A stretch of 64,000 nt of DNA from Pisolithus tinctorius (Eukaryota > Basidiomycota > Agaricomycetes > Boletales > Pisolithaceae). This document shows positions 23,239-34,784 of this stretch, piece by piece. Where the stretch lies: assembly GCA_024663395.1 (NCBI GenBank), contig JANFAH010000017.1, forward strand, positions 186,001 to 250,000, given 5' to 3'. Within the stretch, counting starts at the first letter, position 1, and each line of letters starts with the position of its first letter. Under the pieces are notes generated by a model. That model was given only the letters and a program-made list of their open reading frames with translations. It was not told the origin of the DNA and made no database searches. The position numbers were made by a program, and so were the translations under genes.

Positions 23239-23442
23239 ATGTCGTTGTCATCGTCTCACAAGCTCTTCAAGAAATTGCCTGAGCTCAATGCTGTGGCCAA
23301 CTGCATTCTTCAAATTTATTTCAAGGATATCACAGAAAGCAGCAAGCTGGGAAAGGTGGACAAGATTGCGAAGTGGAGAGGTGCCATTAAGGCAATAAAC
23401 GATGAACTAGTGCATCATAGCCTCATCACACTTTTTCACTAA
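23239..23442 (+). CDS. Small hypothetical protein, 67 aa
   Basis: An ATG after a pyrimidine-rich leader opens MSLSSSHKLFKKLPELNAVA and continues through KVDKIAKWRGAIKAINDELV to a stop. The composition is lysine-rich and helical. It could be a first exon of a longer gene, because a GTATTC or similar donor might follow, but no downstream exon was found. It precedes the Plavaka gene by about 290 bp on the same strand and might be an upstream exon of it. Function unknown. Confidence 0.3.
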   Translation: MSLSSSHKLFKKLPELNAVANCILQIYFKDITESSKLGKVDKIAKWRGAIKAINDELVHHSLITLFH

Positions 23443-23729
23443 CTGATGTATTCAGGATGTCGCAAATTTTTGAGGCGCATAATAATGCCACCAGCTGACA
23501 ATGCTCGCGTATTTCCTTATTATGGTCATTAAAATGCTCTGGTAATGACATGTCAATGGCTTGGGGGCAGTGCCAAGGGAAGAAATTTCATTGGACGGGA
23601 GTTACCCGAGTTACCGAGTGATAACGATCTGATAATGACTGATATGGCATGACATTGTCTTACATCAGCCGAACATGGCACATGCAGCATGTCTGACAAC
23701 TATCAGTCAGCTACGATACATCTTCTCTC

Positions 23730-26700
23730 ATGGCTCCCTCCCGTACCACCCGTCTGGCTTCGACCTGTCAAAATGCTGAACGGAATCATGCCATTCTCCA
23801 TCAATGCCCTCACTGTAACAGGAAATTTCAGAAAACCGGTTTCAAGCAGCACAAGGCGAGTTGCAGGAAGCGCAAAGAAGATGAGAGGGAGTGTGTAGCT
23901 TTCGAACATCAGTATGAAGAGAAACAACGAGGTACATTAATTGGTGCATAGCACAGGCAGACCCAATGTAATGGTTTCTGGCTTCAATTATTAACTCAGC
24001 TGCCCACCATCGAGCTGCGAGAGCATCGGTACTCAAATCACAGCCTCGAGTGCCCGAAGCTCACCATACAGATACAGGATATTTTTTTGTCGATGAACCT
24101 GGTGAGGCTGATTTTCATTTATGTTGTGGTCCTAGTCTCAGACAAACTGCGGCTGCAGTCGAGGTGACTATGGGACAAGATTACAATGAGACAAGCGACA
24201 TGCTCCAAGCCTTGGGTACATATTCACTTCGGTGCACGTTCTCGTAGTGCTCATAATTCCCTCAGACATGTCGATGCCAACTGCCACAAGTTCTAATGCG
24301 GCAAAACTTCCTGAATTCAAGATCCAATTTCATCTGAGAAGCAATCGACCACCGATTTATCAGTCTTATGAAGAGTTCCGTGTTTGCAGTGAGAAGTCCC
24401 CATCCCCTGTTGACAAAACACCTTGGTCCCCATTTCGCACATTGGGTGAGTTCGAATTTGCAGAAATTGCACTCACTTCACTACTCAACCAGCAACAAGT
24501 CAATGCCCTGCTGGATCTCTTTGCTCGTGTCACACAGGGAGCCATCCAAGTCACACTCAAGAATGATGCTGAACTTTGCAAAGCATGTGATGCAGCTGCG
24601 ATGGAACTCACTCCGGTATGATTTTCAAATATCCATTCGTCGCCATACGTCCTACCTATCTAAATAGTTCTCCAGGGTCGAAGTTAAGGTACCATACAAA
24701 AAGGAAGAATGTACGTTCGAAGCACATATTCGCCCACTGTGGGAGTGGGCACTCAATATCTTGGAAAATCCATTCCTCAGTCTGCACTTCACCTGGGACA
24801 CACAGCGACTTTACAGGCACAACGGCGTTGAGTATGAACGTTTTTACAACGAGCCCTGGACCAGAGATTATTGGTGGGATATTCAAGTATGTGCCTGGTC
24901 GATATGTCATTCATTACCCGTACATAACATGTTGTATTTGCGCTAGTCGAGTCTACCAGATATCAAGAATGCTGTGCCATTTGGCCTGATCCTTTATGCT
25001 GACAAATCCAACCTATCATCTGTCGGCACTGCCAAGAGTTACCCCATTGTTGTGCGCTGTGCAAACTTGCCAGTTGAGATTCGGAATAGCAATGTCATTG
25101 GCAGAGGTACTGTTGTCAGCTGGCTGCCTATTGTGAATGATGTCCACTGTTTAGATATTCGTATAGGCTAAGAACATTTCAGGTTCCCAAAGATGCCGAA
25201 GAAGAGGGAAAGCTATGCTACACAACCCTCAAGTGTGTCGTTTGGCATGAATCTTTTAAAAAGTTACTTCTGGAGATTGAGCAGTACTCGAAGACTGGGT
25301 ACATACATACATCTTCGCATGACAACATTACCTGTTGGCTCTTTCCGAGTCTTATGATGCTGTCCACCAATTTTGAAGAGATGTAATATACTTCCTTCTT
25401 CTTGCTCGGACTAACAATACTAACTTAATGGCCTACTACAGATGCATGATGGCACTCACTCATGGTCGCAGTGGCAAATGCCCTTGCCCTGTATGTCTTG
25501 TACCATCAGAGCTACTCCATGACCTCTCTAGGACTTTTGAACCTTGTACACACGCCCAGGGCATCAATGTGTTATGTGTTCGTGCTACGAATCGAGCCGA
25601 AGGCGATGAATTGCTGAAGTGGTTAGGTTTACAACCGATTGAAGTAAGTTTCCACCAACAAATCACCATCAGTGAACTAATATATAATGGGATGCAGAAC
25701 GTGTTCTGGCTGATTGGGTTTTCTGATCTCCACCTCGCCTGCAGCTTCGACCAACTGCATTATGGGCATGGTTTTTGGGGCAAGCATGTCTTTGGGGACC
25801 TAAAGGTGATTGTAAAGGCGCTTGGGTGACAGATTGAAACCGACATCAAGAAGTAGTGAGTCACTTTTACAATCAATCACTCTGAACATTGTCACTTCTC
25901 ACATTTGACAACAACAGTGTTGCAAGTTTTCCTCGCTGGCAAAACCTCACACACTTCAACCAAGTTATTCATGTCACTTTTTCAGATGGTAACAAGCTGG
26001 CCAATATCTCCAAGGTGTGTGTGTCCAATACCAGACAGCTGTCAATGGACTGTTTCCCTAGCAAATCTTCTATGTGGGGATCAATGTTTTGAAGAAGAGT
26101 ATAACCCCTGAAGGGTACCAGCTCCTCCGAGTCATCCGAAGCTACCTACAGCTTGATAGCCTCGTTGGCTTAGATGTCCAGACCGAACGTATGGTTAACA
26201 TGATCAACGACGAAATATTGACATTTGATCAGACACTGAAGGTAGTTATATGCTTCGTGCTCATGTTAATTTGTTGTAATGTCATTTTCAGGACTACACC
26301 AAATGCGTCGTGAAGTCCAACATTGATGGTCTGCGAACTGACTGGAATTTCCCAAAGGTCCACCTCTGGAAGCACATCATTCGAGATATCCACCTAAAGG
26401 GTGCCACACGCAACTATAGCACTTGGCCCAATGAAAGTATGCATAAGCCAATCCGAGATGCATATGAACACTGTTCGAACGGTAGAGACGTTCCTGCTCA
26501 GGTATGACAACTGTGTGTGCCGACACTCCTACTCGCAGTCACTTTAAAATGCATGTGAGGTCTTGCGGGTAGATCATCAAGTTCTTGCTATGAAGCTTCT
26601 CAGATTGCATGTTGATCACCTCAAGAAATCCGTCTCTGGGGAATCAGATCCAGAAGTTGATGCGGTCAGTGAGCATACCTCAGTTGATCATATTAAGCTT

Positions 26701-27360
26701 GGTGCACATGTCATTGCGACCCAAACCCTGAAAGACTTGGAGGAAAATGGTCAGCCAGATATGGCGCTCCATCGGTTCTGTCAAAGGTTCTGCGAGTTCC
26801 TTAATGATGCCCTTCCAGCATATGGATATCAAGTCAAGTCATGGATCTCCCTCCCTGCTGACTTCATGGTATGTATCTACATTCTCATTATGCATTCATC
26901 TAGTTGAAACTGTGCTTGTGCTAAGGTTAAAGAATACCGTTATCTGCTGGTCAACTACGAGTCGACTGTCACTTGGAACCAGTGCACAGATCGTCTCCGC
27001 TGCAACTCGTCATTTTTTGGTGTGCCCTGCTATGACTGTGCGCTTATTCAATACACCGAGACAGAAACTGCCTTTGTTCGTCTCATCTGCATGTTTTCCT
27101 GTGTCATTCCAGACATAGGAAACATGGAATTTATCTTGGCACAACCCTTCATGACAAGGATCGGACCGGCCCACACTATTGATCATGATCTCAGACTCAA
27201 ACGTGTCAAGACAGTTCCGCAGGCTGCGTCCATCTTCATACCGTTGTGCTCAATCATCTGAGGGGCTGTTCCAGCACCTGACACTGAACATGATGACGAA
27301 TTTTTTGTTGTTGAACAGCTTGATAGTGATATGTTCCTACGGACACAGGTGATGTAGGTT
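23730..27360 (+). pseudogene. Plavaka-family transposase gene, two TGA codons
   Basis: The ATG at 23730 starts a C2H2 finger (CPHCNRKFQKTGFKQHKASC), usual at the Plavaka N-terminus. An intron starts after EEKQR. The following exons show IQFHLRSNRPPIYQSYEEF, TPWSPFRTLGEFEFAEI, LLNQQQVNALLDLF, NEPWTRDYWWDIQ, ILYADKSNLSSVGTAKSYPI, RCANLPVEIRNSNVIGRGT, VVSWLPIVND, HGRSGKCPCPVCLVP, NVFWLIGFSDLHLACSFDQL, GKHVFGDLKVIVKALG, and late CALIQYTETETAFVRLI and EFFVVEQLDSDMFLR. Introns are about 50-60 nt. TGA codons at 25827 (after VKALG) and 27259 (between SII and GAVPAPD) interrupt it where relatives have arginine. Plavaka proteins are CACTA-related DNA transposases of basidiomycetes. Terminal repeats were not found. 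Confidence 0.75.
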
Positions 27361-27399
27361 ACTTACCATCTCTAGTGGCCTTCCAACCAGAGAATTTTG

Positions 27400-27560
27400 A
27401 GCACATTGCAGATGTCTGTTCTGACCCATCACTGTCTTGTCCTTTGCAAGCCATCAACCATCCTAGCAAGGAAACCGAAGACTTGCAACATGCTCAGTAG
27501 TAGATCAAAGGTACTTGGGCAACAGATTGAAGCCGGTGTCGAGAAATAGTAAGTCACGAT
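27400..27560 (+). repeat. Duplicated fragment of the Plavaka gene
   Basis: The sequence GGTACTTGGGCAACAGATTG (27509) with a following GTCGAGAAATAGTAAGTCAC repeats the exon end and donor at 25817-25866 of the Plavaka gene (CTTGGGTGACAGATTGAAAC ... GAAGTAGTGAGTCAC). Here the TGA is CAA. It is probably the relic of a second, mostly deleted copy. Confidence 0.5.
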
Positions 27561-27916
27561 TAATACCGTTGGCAACCACTCTGGAACAGATCACATCAGA
27601 CACATGCCCAACTCTTTTTCCCCCTGCTGTAGAGCAAAGCAGTAAGTAGTAGGTGCACTGACGCAGGGTCATAGGGGGAATATGGTGAGGTCTGTTTCAC
27701 TACTCGTTATGCCCACCACACAAAACCCAATCTACTGGATGCTGGACAGCAGGCTGCCAGAGTGGACAATGGTCTTGTTTTTTTTATGTATGACAACAGA
27801 GAGATGCTCTGACCAACAAAGTGTTGAAACTACAGGGCAAAGGGATGTATATAGGTCCTCAAGGCTGTTGAAGCCTCAAAGGCGAAGAAACCATGATTCA
27901 GCTCCTCTTCCCTTCC

Positions 27917-28366
27917 CTAGTCCTCCCTCTTCTGTTTTCCAAGGACCTTCTCAGACACAACTTGTTCAGCAAGGAAACGGTCCAGCACGTAGACAACGGC
28001 TTGTAGGGTGTTGTGGAAAGTCAGAATTGAATGGAAGTCGATGTCCACATCACGCCTAATCATCTCGGTGACAGGAACATCATCGGCTGGGACATCAGGA
28101 GGGGGATAAGCGTCGAGGGAGAGTAAAGCAGGGTCTATGGTGGAGGGCATAGCGACGGCAGCAGGAGCGGCCTATTCAGGGGGCAAACTGTTGGGAGAAA
28201 AATTCTAGTGGCGAGTCAATATCGACGGACTAGTACACAAGCGGAATGGAAGACATACCACCAAGCTGTACAAATCGCTGAACATGTCTGTCACTTCCTC
28301 AGTGGTCTCGGGCACATCAACAGGTGTCGAAGCGCTGTTGGGAATTTTGAACGCATCGGGGGACAT
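27917..28366 (-). pseudogene. Hypothetical two-exon gene
   Basis: Minus strand: MSPDAFKIPNSASTPVDVPE and EEVTDMFSDLYSLVV (28366 to about 28260) are followed by a plausible donor GTATGT and acceptor CCAACAG. The second block reads STIDPALLSLDAYPPPDVP, DVDIDFHSILTFHNTLQAV and YVLDRFLAEQ to a TAG at 27917. The reading phases of the two blocks do not join cleanly and a TAG lies just upstream of MPSTIDP, so the gene is either mis-spliced here or broken. No family recognised. Confidence 0.35.
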
Positions 28367-28459
28367 GGGTGGGGCAGGGAAGGGGCAGATTTGAAGTCGC
28401 TGAGTGTGGAAGAGGAGATTTCGAGTTGAAGTCGCTGAGTGTGGAGGGGGAATCAAAAG

Positions 28460-30090
28460 TCACGCCTCACAAGAGACCAACAGTCGACCGTCAGCAAGGG
28501 GAATTCATGAATGAGGCACAAGGTGAATTTCATATGACGTGAGAACAGAAGCTACTAATTTAAGCAGATACTGGACAAATGGAGACCATGAGGATGCAAG
28601 AGCACTGAAGATACTCGAGGTGGATATGCTACTGACATGAGTTTACAGGCATACGGTAAGGTGTCAGGAAACAGAATGAGCATTGGCGACGCTTCGCACC
28701 CACGGATACAACAGATGCGTCACTGGCCAGTCAAGGTCACGATGGAATGCATTTGAGTCAGATGAGTATTGGGAAGTTGAGCATACCCTTTCACCTTTGT
28801 ATCCAATTCATCATGCACTTACCCGCTGACTTTTTTCCTTGACGATGTCAGATCTTTGTACAGGATGCAGTATCTGGTCTCATTTTTTTTTCACGTTTGC
28901 ATGCACGTATACAAAACTCACAATACATGTTGTGAGCAAGACAAAGTCATTGTGTACTTGACCGGTCCCTCTCTGCAACTTTCCGTCCTGCCCATGGTTC
29001 AACCCACTATACATGCTTTTTCACACTCCGTCCCTGTTCCATCATGTCGAGTAGCATGGCGTGGGTGTCTGTGAAGGTAGCACAAGCCATTGCTGCTGTA
29101 TCTCCCGCTAAGACCATCCATGTGCCAGAGTAAGTGGTACAACCTAAACCATTTCCAACACACTAAATGTGCAAGACCGTTTGATCTTTGTTCACCGGGG
29201 GGAACCTGCCTAGCCTTCCACTCATGCATGAAGTCATATCCTCGTAGTGAGTACCTGCTTCTTGGAAGTATGTGTGGTGTTGATGTCGACCAGACCTTCT
29301 CATCAACCTTCTGGATATAATCTCGGCGCAGCCAGAAGTGATTCGATGGATTACTTTAGAAGAAATCAGGAGTAAGGCTGCCTTCTACTTCTTCATACAT
29401 CTCTTGGTTCTGTCTTGTCTTCTGACTAAAGCATTTCCTTACAGTGAATGTCGCCCTCTTCTTAATTCACGCCCATAGATGCCCCCAATTATCACCACTT
29501 TCCTGGGGCACACAGCGTCTGACTCGGTCGCGCAATCATGCCGTGCCTCTAGGACTGCGCACCCACCAGCAGATGCACAGCCCGCACCTCAATGGGCACG
29601 ACCAGCTTGATTAGATGTCAATGGCTCAACTCGAAATTACTACAATTCTGTGAGACGACCTTACGTGGATAGCAGGTGGTTTGAATGTGTTGCCTCATGG
29701 GATTCGGTATTTTGGCAACCCTGAAAATTGCGCTACAACAGATTTGGATCTGAGGAGTCATGCAAGGTTAGAGGAGGTGGAGAGGTTATGGAGAGTGCCA
29801 TGGAGAACGTGGCCAACAGACAAGTTCCAGATGGGTGTGAGATGTGGATTCGGAGGAGTCACAAGGTGTCGGCATGAAGTAGAAAGAAGGGTGTAGCTAT
29901 GGGAGACTTGATCATATTTTGGGTGGATCATAGGTGTAGGTGGATTCTGAACGATGCACCCACTGATGATGGGGGAGTTTCAGGAGAGGACAATCATGAG
30001 TTGTACTCGTTCTCCTCTAGTTTTGCATGCTGATCTGGTGCATTGGCAGGCCTAGATGACGAGTACAGGTACTAGTCTTATGTCGAAACC
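28460..30090. other. Long intergenic stretch, no supported gene
   Basis: Several short open frames occur on both strands (for example near 29043, MSSSMAWVSVKVAQAIAAV followed by a GTAAGT donor), but none could be joined into a coherent gene and no domain is visible. No repeat structure was seen either. Confidence 0.35.
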
Positions 30091-30102
30091 CATCCCACCC
30101 AT

Positions 30103-31131
30103 GTGGTTCTCTCCCAAGGGTCCCAGCAGGAGGCTGTGGACATACTACATTGGTCCTACACAGATTGGCTGCTCGCCCATCCTCAACTGATTCAGCCGCC
30201 TTTTAGTCAGGAGGAGTGTCAGGAACCGTTGAGACTACTCAATGGTGAGGCTGGGACATTTCCATTCAGTTCTACTTGTCTGATTTTTTTTTTCGACAGA
30301 TCCAAGGCAGCAATCCACTCTTTTGTACACATGCATGGTCACTCATGTTCTTCTACGCACTGGTGAGTTTTTGCACCATACCCCTCACCGGTGTTATGTT
30401 CTTACAGGCTAACGTTCTTCATCAGCTCATTGGTGTCAGGTCAATTTCAGGCCACACAAACTGCTCCCACGAGACATCATCGCTGCACACACATCAAGGC
30501 AGACCCCGATGCTACACATGGCAGTCGAGATATTGATTGGTATACTGTGCCTTGGCATCCCATTCTTGTTTGTGGATCGAGCGAGATATAGTGGCCATTT
30601 TGATGTGGAGGGGAATGCAAGCATGCAGAGTAGTGCACCACTGTTTGTTGTTGGTGCTTGTACCTGTCTCGTGGTGAGGGTTAATCGTTATGATGATAGT
30701 CATACTCATTCCTAACTTCTTTTCCTTCCCTGCTTTCTGTTTGCGCAGTCTGCAATTATCCTCAGCGCCTCTGTCATGCTTATCTCGTTCCCAGGACTGG
30801 ATGGTATCGCACACATTGGAGGTCCAGTTGCCATTTCATGTTCTGTTCTGAGCACAGTTACATCTTTCCTGTCTATTTTCCAGTATAAAGCAGAGTTGCC
30901 GCAGGGTTCTGCAGCTGTTCATCATGTGGCTGCTGCTGCCCATGAAGGGTTCGTACTTCTCCCAGTGAGTTTGCAGTTCTCCATTATCGCTCCTATGCCT
31001 AACTCATCTCAAACCACTTACAGCGCCGAAGCAAAATTCTGCTCTCTCTTCCACTAGTTTTTCTCGTGTATTCTGTGGCTGGGTTCATCACCAGTGTCAT
31101 TGTCTACACTAGAATTTGTAACATTACATGA
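30103..31131 (+). pseudogene. Multi-span membrane protein gene, probable frameshift
   Basis: Exons on the plus strand read VDILHWSYTDWLLAHPQL, then after an intron (GTGAGG...CGACAG, about 30244-30299) PLFCTHAWSLMFFYAL, an intron (30363-30405), ANVLHQLIGVRSISG, HIKADPDATHGSRDIDWYTV with PWHPILVCGSSE, then in a different frame IVAILMWRGMQACRVVHH with LLLVLVPVSW. The last exons read SAIILSASVMLISFPGLD, AISCSVLSTVTSFLSIFQY and RRSKILLSLPLVFLVYSV ending VIVYTRICNIT. At least three hydrophobic segments are visible, so this is a membrane protein. Frames change between HIKAD... and IVAIL..., which suggests one or two indels. Multicopy families of this look occur in Agaricomycetes; no function is known to me. 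Confidence 0.5.
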
Positions 31132-31139
31132 ACAGAATA

Positions 31140-31690
31140 AAACAGCTGTAATATTATAACCAGAAAGAAAGCAAGAAAAAAGCTCCCAAAAGGTCGGTTT
31201 CAGATTCAAGTTAATGTTGAGTCAATTCATGTGACAATGCTGCGACCTTGCGTCATTGCATACTATTCACTCGTGATTTGTACCGCATCAACATCAATCC
31301 CCGGAACACATGGTCGATTACATATCAAAAGGGACTAAGGTGAGCAACTTTCGTACCATAGTCGCCTACTGCTGATGGCATTGTCAAATCATGCTTTATT
31401 ATGTCCTCAGACCAGCTCAATAGCTGGTTATGTCCAACCGCTGACATCCAACCTGCTGACAGTCTGCCATGTGGATTCCCTGAGGCTACTACTATGTACG
31501 TATTGCTTTTTTTTGTACAATTCAAAATTTCCATATTCATCTAAGAGCACCCAACTGGCAGGTGTCGACCTCCATCAGGATTTGCAATATCTGTGGCCCT
31601 TAATAAGGAGAATAAAGGGAGGCTTGCAAAGGTTCACAACCATCCGTGTGTGGCCTTACCATTTCCTCTGATCCTTGACATCCATTTCCT
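31140..31690. other. Intergenic stretch
   Basis: AT-rich sequence between two plus-strand genes. It presumably contains the terminator of the membrane-protein gene (AATAAAA at 31135) and the promoter of the next gene, but no distinct motif could be assigned. Confidence 0.35.
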
Positions 31691-31698
31691 TCACTGAT

Positions 31699-33649
31699 AT
31701 GGCACCCAGCGCTGCTTATGACGCCTTCAACTCTGATGCTGAGGATGGAGGTCCTGAAGACTTCAACCTTGACGAAGGGATGGACAATACCGACTTGGAA
31801 GACCTGGACAGCGATGCCGAACACCACAGGCAACTTACTCATGTTCCTGGACCTCAAGCTGATGTTGCTGAGCTGCGAGCGGTATGTATTTATACATTCT
31901 TGTTCATGATAAGTCACCAGGCATTAGTGCTGACACAATGCTAGGCTCTCAGTGTTGTGCAGCGAGCATACACCGAATGCCACAAGGAACTGCGCCAGAC
32001 AAGGAAGGCTCTCTTCGAAGCCAATAGCCAGCGTTCCAAGCGGTCCAGGAACGCATCTAGCAAGTCAAACAGCCTCACGACTCGTATTGAGCAAGAAGCA
32101 AAGAAATACCTCCTCCTGTATCATTTTTTCATCATTCAAAGCCTTTTCCCAGCAGCTCTGAATCCCAATGCTGATCGACGCGATCCAGCATGGTGGAAAT
32201 CACAGGATGGGAAGCTCAAGGGCACTCTGACTGAGCTTTATGAGATGATTCCCGTGGATTTACATGAGTCGATGGTAACCTACAAGCAATTTGGCTCCGT
32301 GGTACAGGTAATTCCAACCTTGGTGACCACTAACATATTAATTTGTTTTAAGTTCGTACAAGCGCACGGTGAGGAGAGATCCAATGTCCTCAAAGTCATC
32401 AAGGACTGTGCTGGCGCGTTATTTGCTCCATATAACATTTCACTGGATCTCTTTACTGGAAAGCCCACTTGTAAGAAGGACAACAAGGCATGCCTGGCGC
32501 TCTTGAAGAAGGATGGAGTCGGAGAATACACCCATTTTGCACCCATTCTTTTTGCAGATCCTAAGCAGATGGTTACTGGAGGCTTCTTGAAGAGTCCCAT
32601 CCTAGTTAAGGTAAGCATGTGTGGTTCAGTGCCGCTCTTATTCGAAAATTGATTTCAGCCCATAGGTTATCTGTGTCCTGATGTTTGGAAAATCGATCCT
32701 CACAGAAAACAAACATGGATGGCCCCCAGCCAGGGGTCAGAAGATGGGTGTGCTGAGTGTTACTGAGGGCCTGATTGCTGGTGCCTGCATCTTGGTGAGG
32801 GTGTCCATGGTCACTGCTAGTACACACTGACATCAATATCATACCAAGGTTCAATTCCTATTGTCGCATGATCCTGAATTAAGTGCTACCGGTGCAGAAA
32901 TGCAGGTCAACTACCGATCAGAATACAATTTCTACCTCGAGAAGCTTTTCAAAGCATCTCCTTGGGCTGTCAGCATGATGAATTTCTTCAACCAGGAAGT
33001 CTTCAGGAAGGGGTCTCAATTGGCGAATGTCAAATCCAAGGTATTTGCTAATGTGGAGCAGCCGTGTACTTGGGAAGATGAATTTTTAGATGAACTCGAC
33101 AACATTGACCCCGCTGAGAATCACACCCCACCCATTTCCACACTGCATGACCCCAATGCCCCTGGCAGCCGTGATTCAGATCTACGTGACTCCAATCTGT
33201 CATCGGTCTCCCGTGCTCCATCACCTGTTGCCGGCTCGGTCACTCATTTCAATCCCCCTCACTCTCGTCCAGCTAGTGTCACTGCTGCACTAGCTGATCT
33301 TGGTGCTCAAACTATTTCTGGTGCTTCTTGTCAATCGTCCCCTTCTATCTCAATTGGGCAGCCGATTTCAAACAGTGGTGTTGAGGTGTCAGCGGTGACC
33401 ATTGCTGTTGGTCAGATGAACGTGTCTGGCCCAGCTGAGGCTGAAACATCTCGATCCCGACAAGCAATTCCAGTCGTGAGTTGCCAGTGCAGCTCAGCCG
33501 CTCAAAAGGCGATTCCAGCCATTCCCGAGGTGGTTCCCGAGGCTCTTACAACTGATATTCATGCTACTGAACCAGGTCTGGAACCTACCCGCCATGGTTG
33601 CCATGCTACCGCTACAAGGTCCTCGAAACCAAAGAAGACAAAGGTTTGA
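31699..33649 (+). CDS. Uncharacterised multi-exon protein, Agaricomycete multicopy type
   Basis: ATG at 31699 (MAPSAAYDAFNSDAEDGG) starts an acidic N-terminus. A basic coiled-coil stretch (LRQTRKALFEANSQRSKRSR) follows an intron near 31880-31944. The central region is well conserved in style: KKYLLLYHFFIIQSLFP, WWKSQDGKLKGTLTELYEM, HGEERSNVLKVIKDCAGALF, GVGEYTHFAPILFADPKQM, VICVLMFGKSILTENKHG, TEGLIAGACIL, FLLSHDPELSATGAEMQVNY and YLEKLFKASPWAVSMMNFF. The last third is Ser/Pro-rich and ends in a basic SSKPKKTKV. Introns fall near 32307-32353, 32611-32664 and 32796-32848. No internal stop was found when these are removed, making it one of the few genes here that may be intact. The family has no name I can give with confidence; the basic tail suggests a nuclear protein. 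Confidence 0.6.
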
Positions 33650-34780
33650 ATTAATAGCAGTACCAGGTGTCACTCATGTGCCAGGTTTCTATATGTTCTA
33701 TGGTCTTTGATTTAGATTGCATCCCATTATATTAGATGCAATTCATGTTTCAAGGTCATGTAGATCTACTTGTAATACATTCATTCGCTGCAATCATACA
33801 TCGTCGCTGTCGTCCTCTGGAATTACCTGATCTGATTTCTTCTGAGTCATTCAAACTCTGCTGGCTATATTATAAGCGACTCACCCCTCTTCTCACGCCT
33901 TGTTGTCTCCTGCATTGTTGTCCTGGTTCATTGCATTGTCGTATGGTGTTGTCGCTGTTATCCACCTCATCGTGCTCATTCATCATTGTCCATCACCTGG
34001 GGAGTGGGTTCGAGGGTCGAGGTACGTTTTCCCCATGACACTATTATTACTTCTGATGTTAACTTTTTTCAAGGTTCCAGACAACTCGTGACAGCATTGT
34101 GTGTCGACGCTAGCTCCATTGTCCTATTGCTCGACGCTATGAATGCCTCTCGTGCAACACTTATTCTATCTTCCTCATCCCATCGCCCCATATTGCCACT
34201 CCCATTGGTTCACTAATCTCGTAAGTATTTTAATTACACTGTAAGCTATGATCTGATGGTTGTCCACAGCGTATGCATTTGCTTTCATCCTTGTGTCATT
34301 GTCGCAATGACCCCCATACTTACGTTGAGCTGCTGTCCTTTCCTCCCCTTACTGCTCTTAGTCACTCATTGTCTGCTTCGCATATCCACTCGCACCACTG
34401 GCATTATTAAGTAGAACTCTCCGATTATTACTACCACTCGTCTATACATCAATAAGTAGCGATTTCCGAATGGAATTTTAACCATCATCATGAGTGTACC
34501 AAGGCAAAATGAAATGACAATGGATCGTCAAAATATTAATAAATAATAATGGTTAGTATACATTGTGATGAGTTCCACTGGTATTACTATGGGTTCTTCG
34601 CCATTGCCATGCCGTTATAAGTACTTATTAGGCCACAGCAATATAATACCATGATTAGGTAAAATAATGAGTTATCAAAGTCATAATCATGAGATGACAC
34701 GTGATTTCAACCGCATGTTCATGGAAAGTGGGTGGCATTACAAGTCATTAAAAGGCAGCGTGGGAAATCCGCTCCTATTA
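33650..34780. other. AT-rich intergenic stretch
   Basis: No coherent gene is seen. Around 34450-34720 the sequence is rich in TAATAATG, TATTAATAAATAAT and similar short motifs. GTCATTAAAAGGC and TGCTAATGACTTGTCA near 34745-34790 flank the start of the next gene. Confidence 0.35.
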
Positions 34781-34784
34781 AGGT

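Noticed and set aside
27400..27560. Independent gene after the Plavaka gene
   Set aside because: The sequence repeats an exon end of Plavaka, so it is better read as a duplicated fragment.
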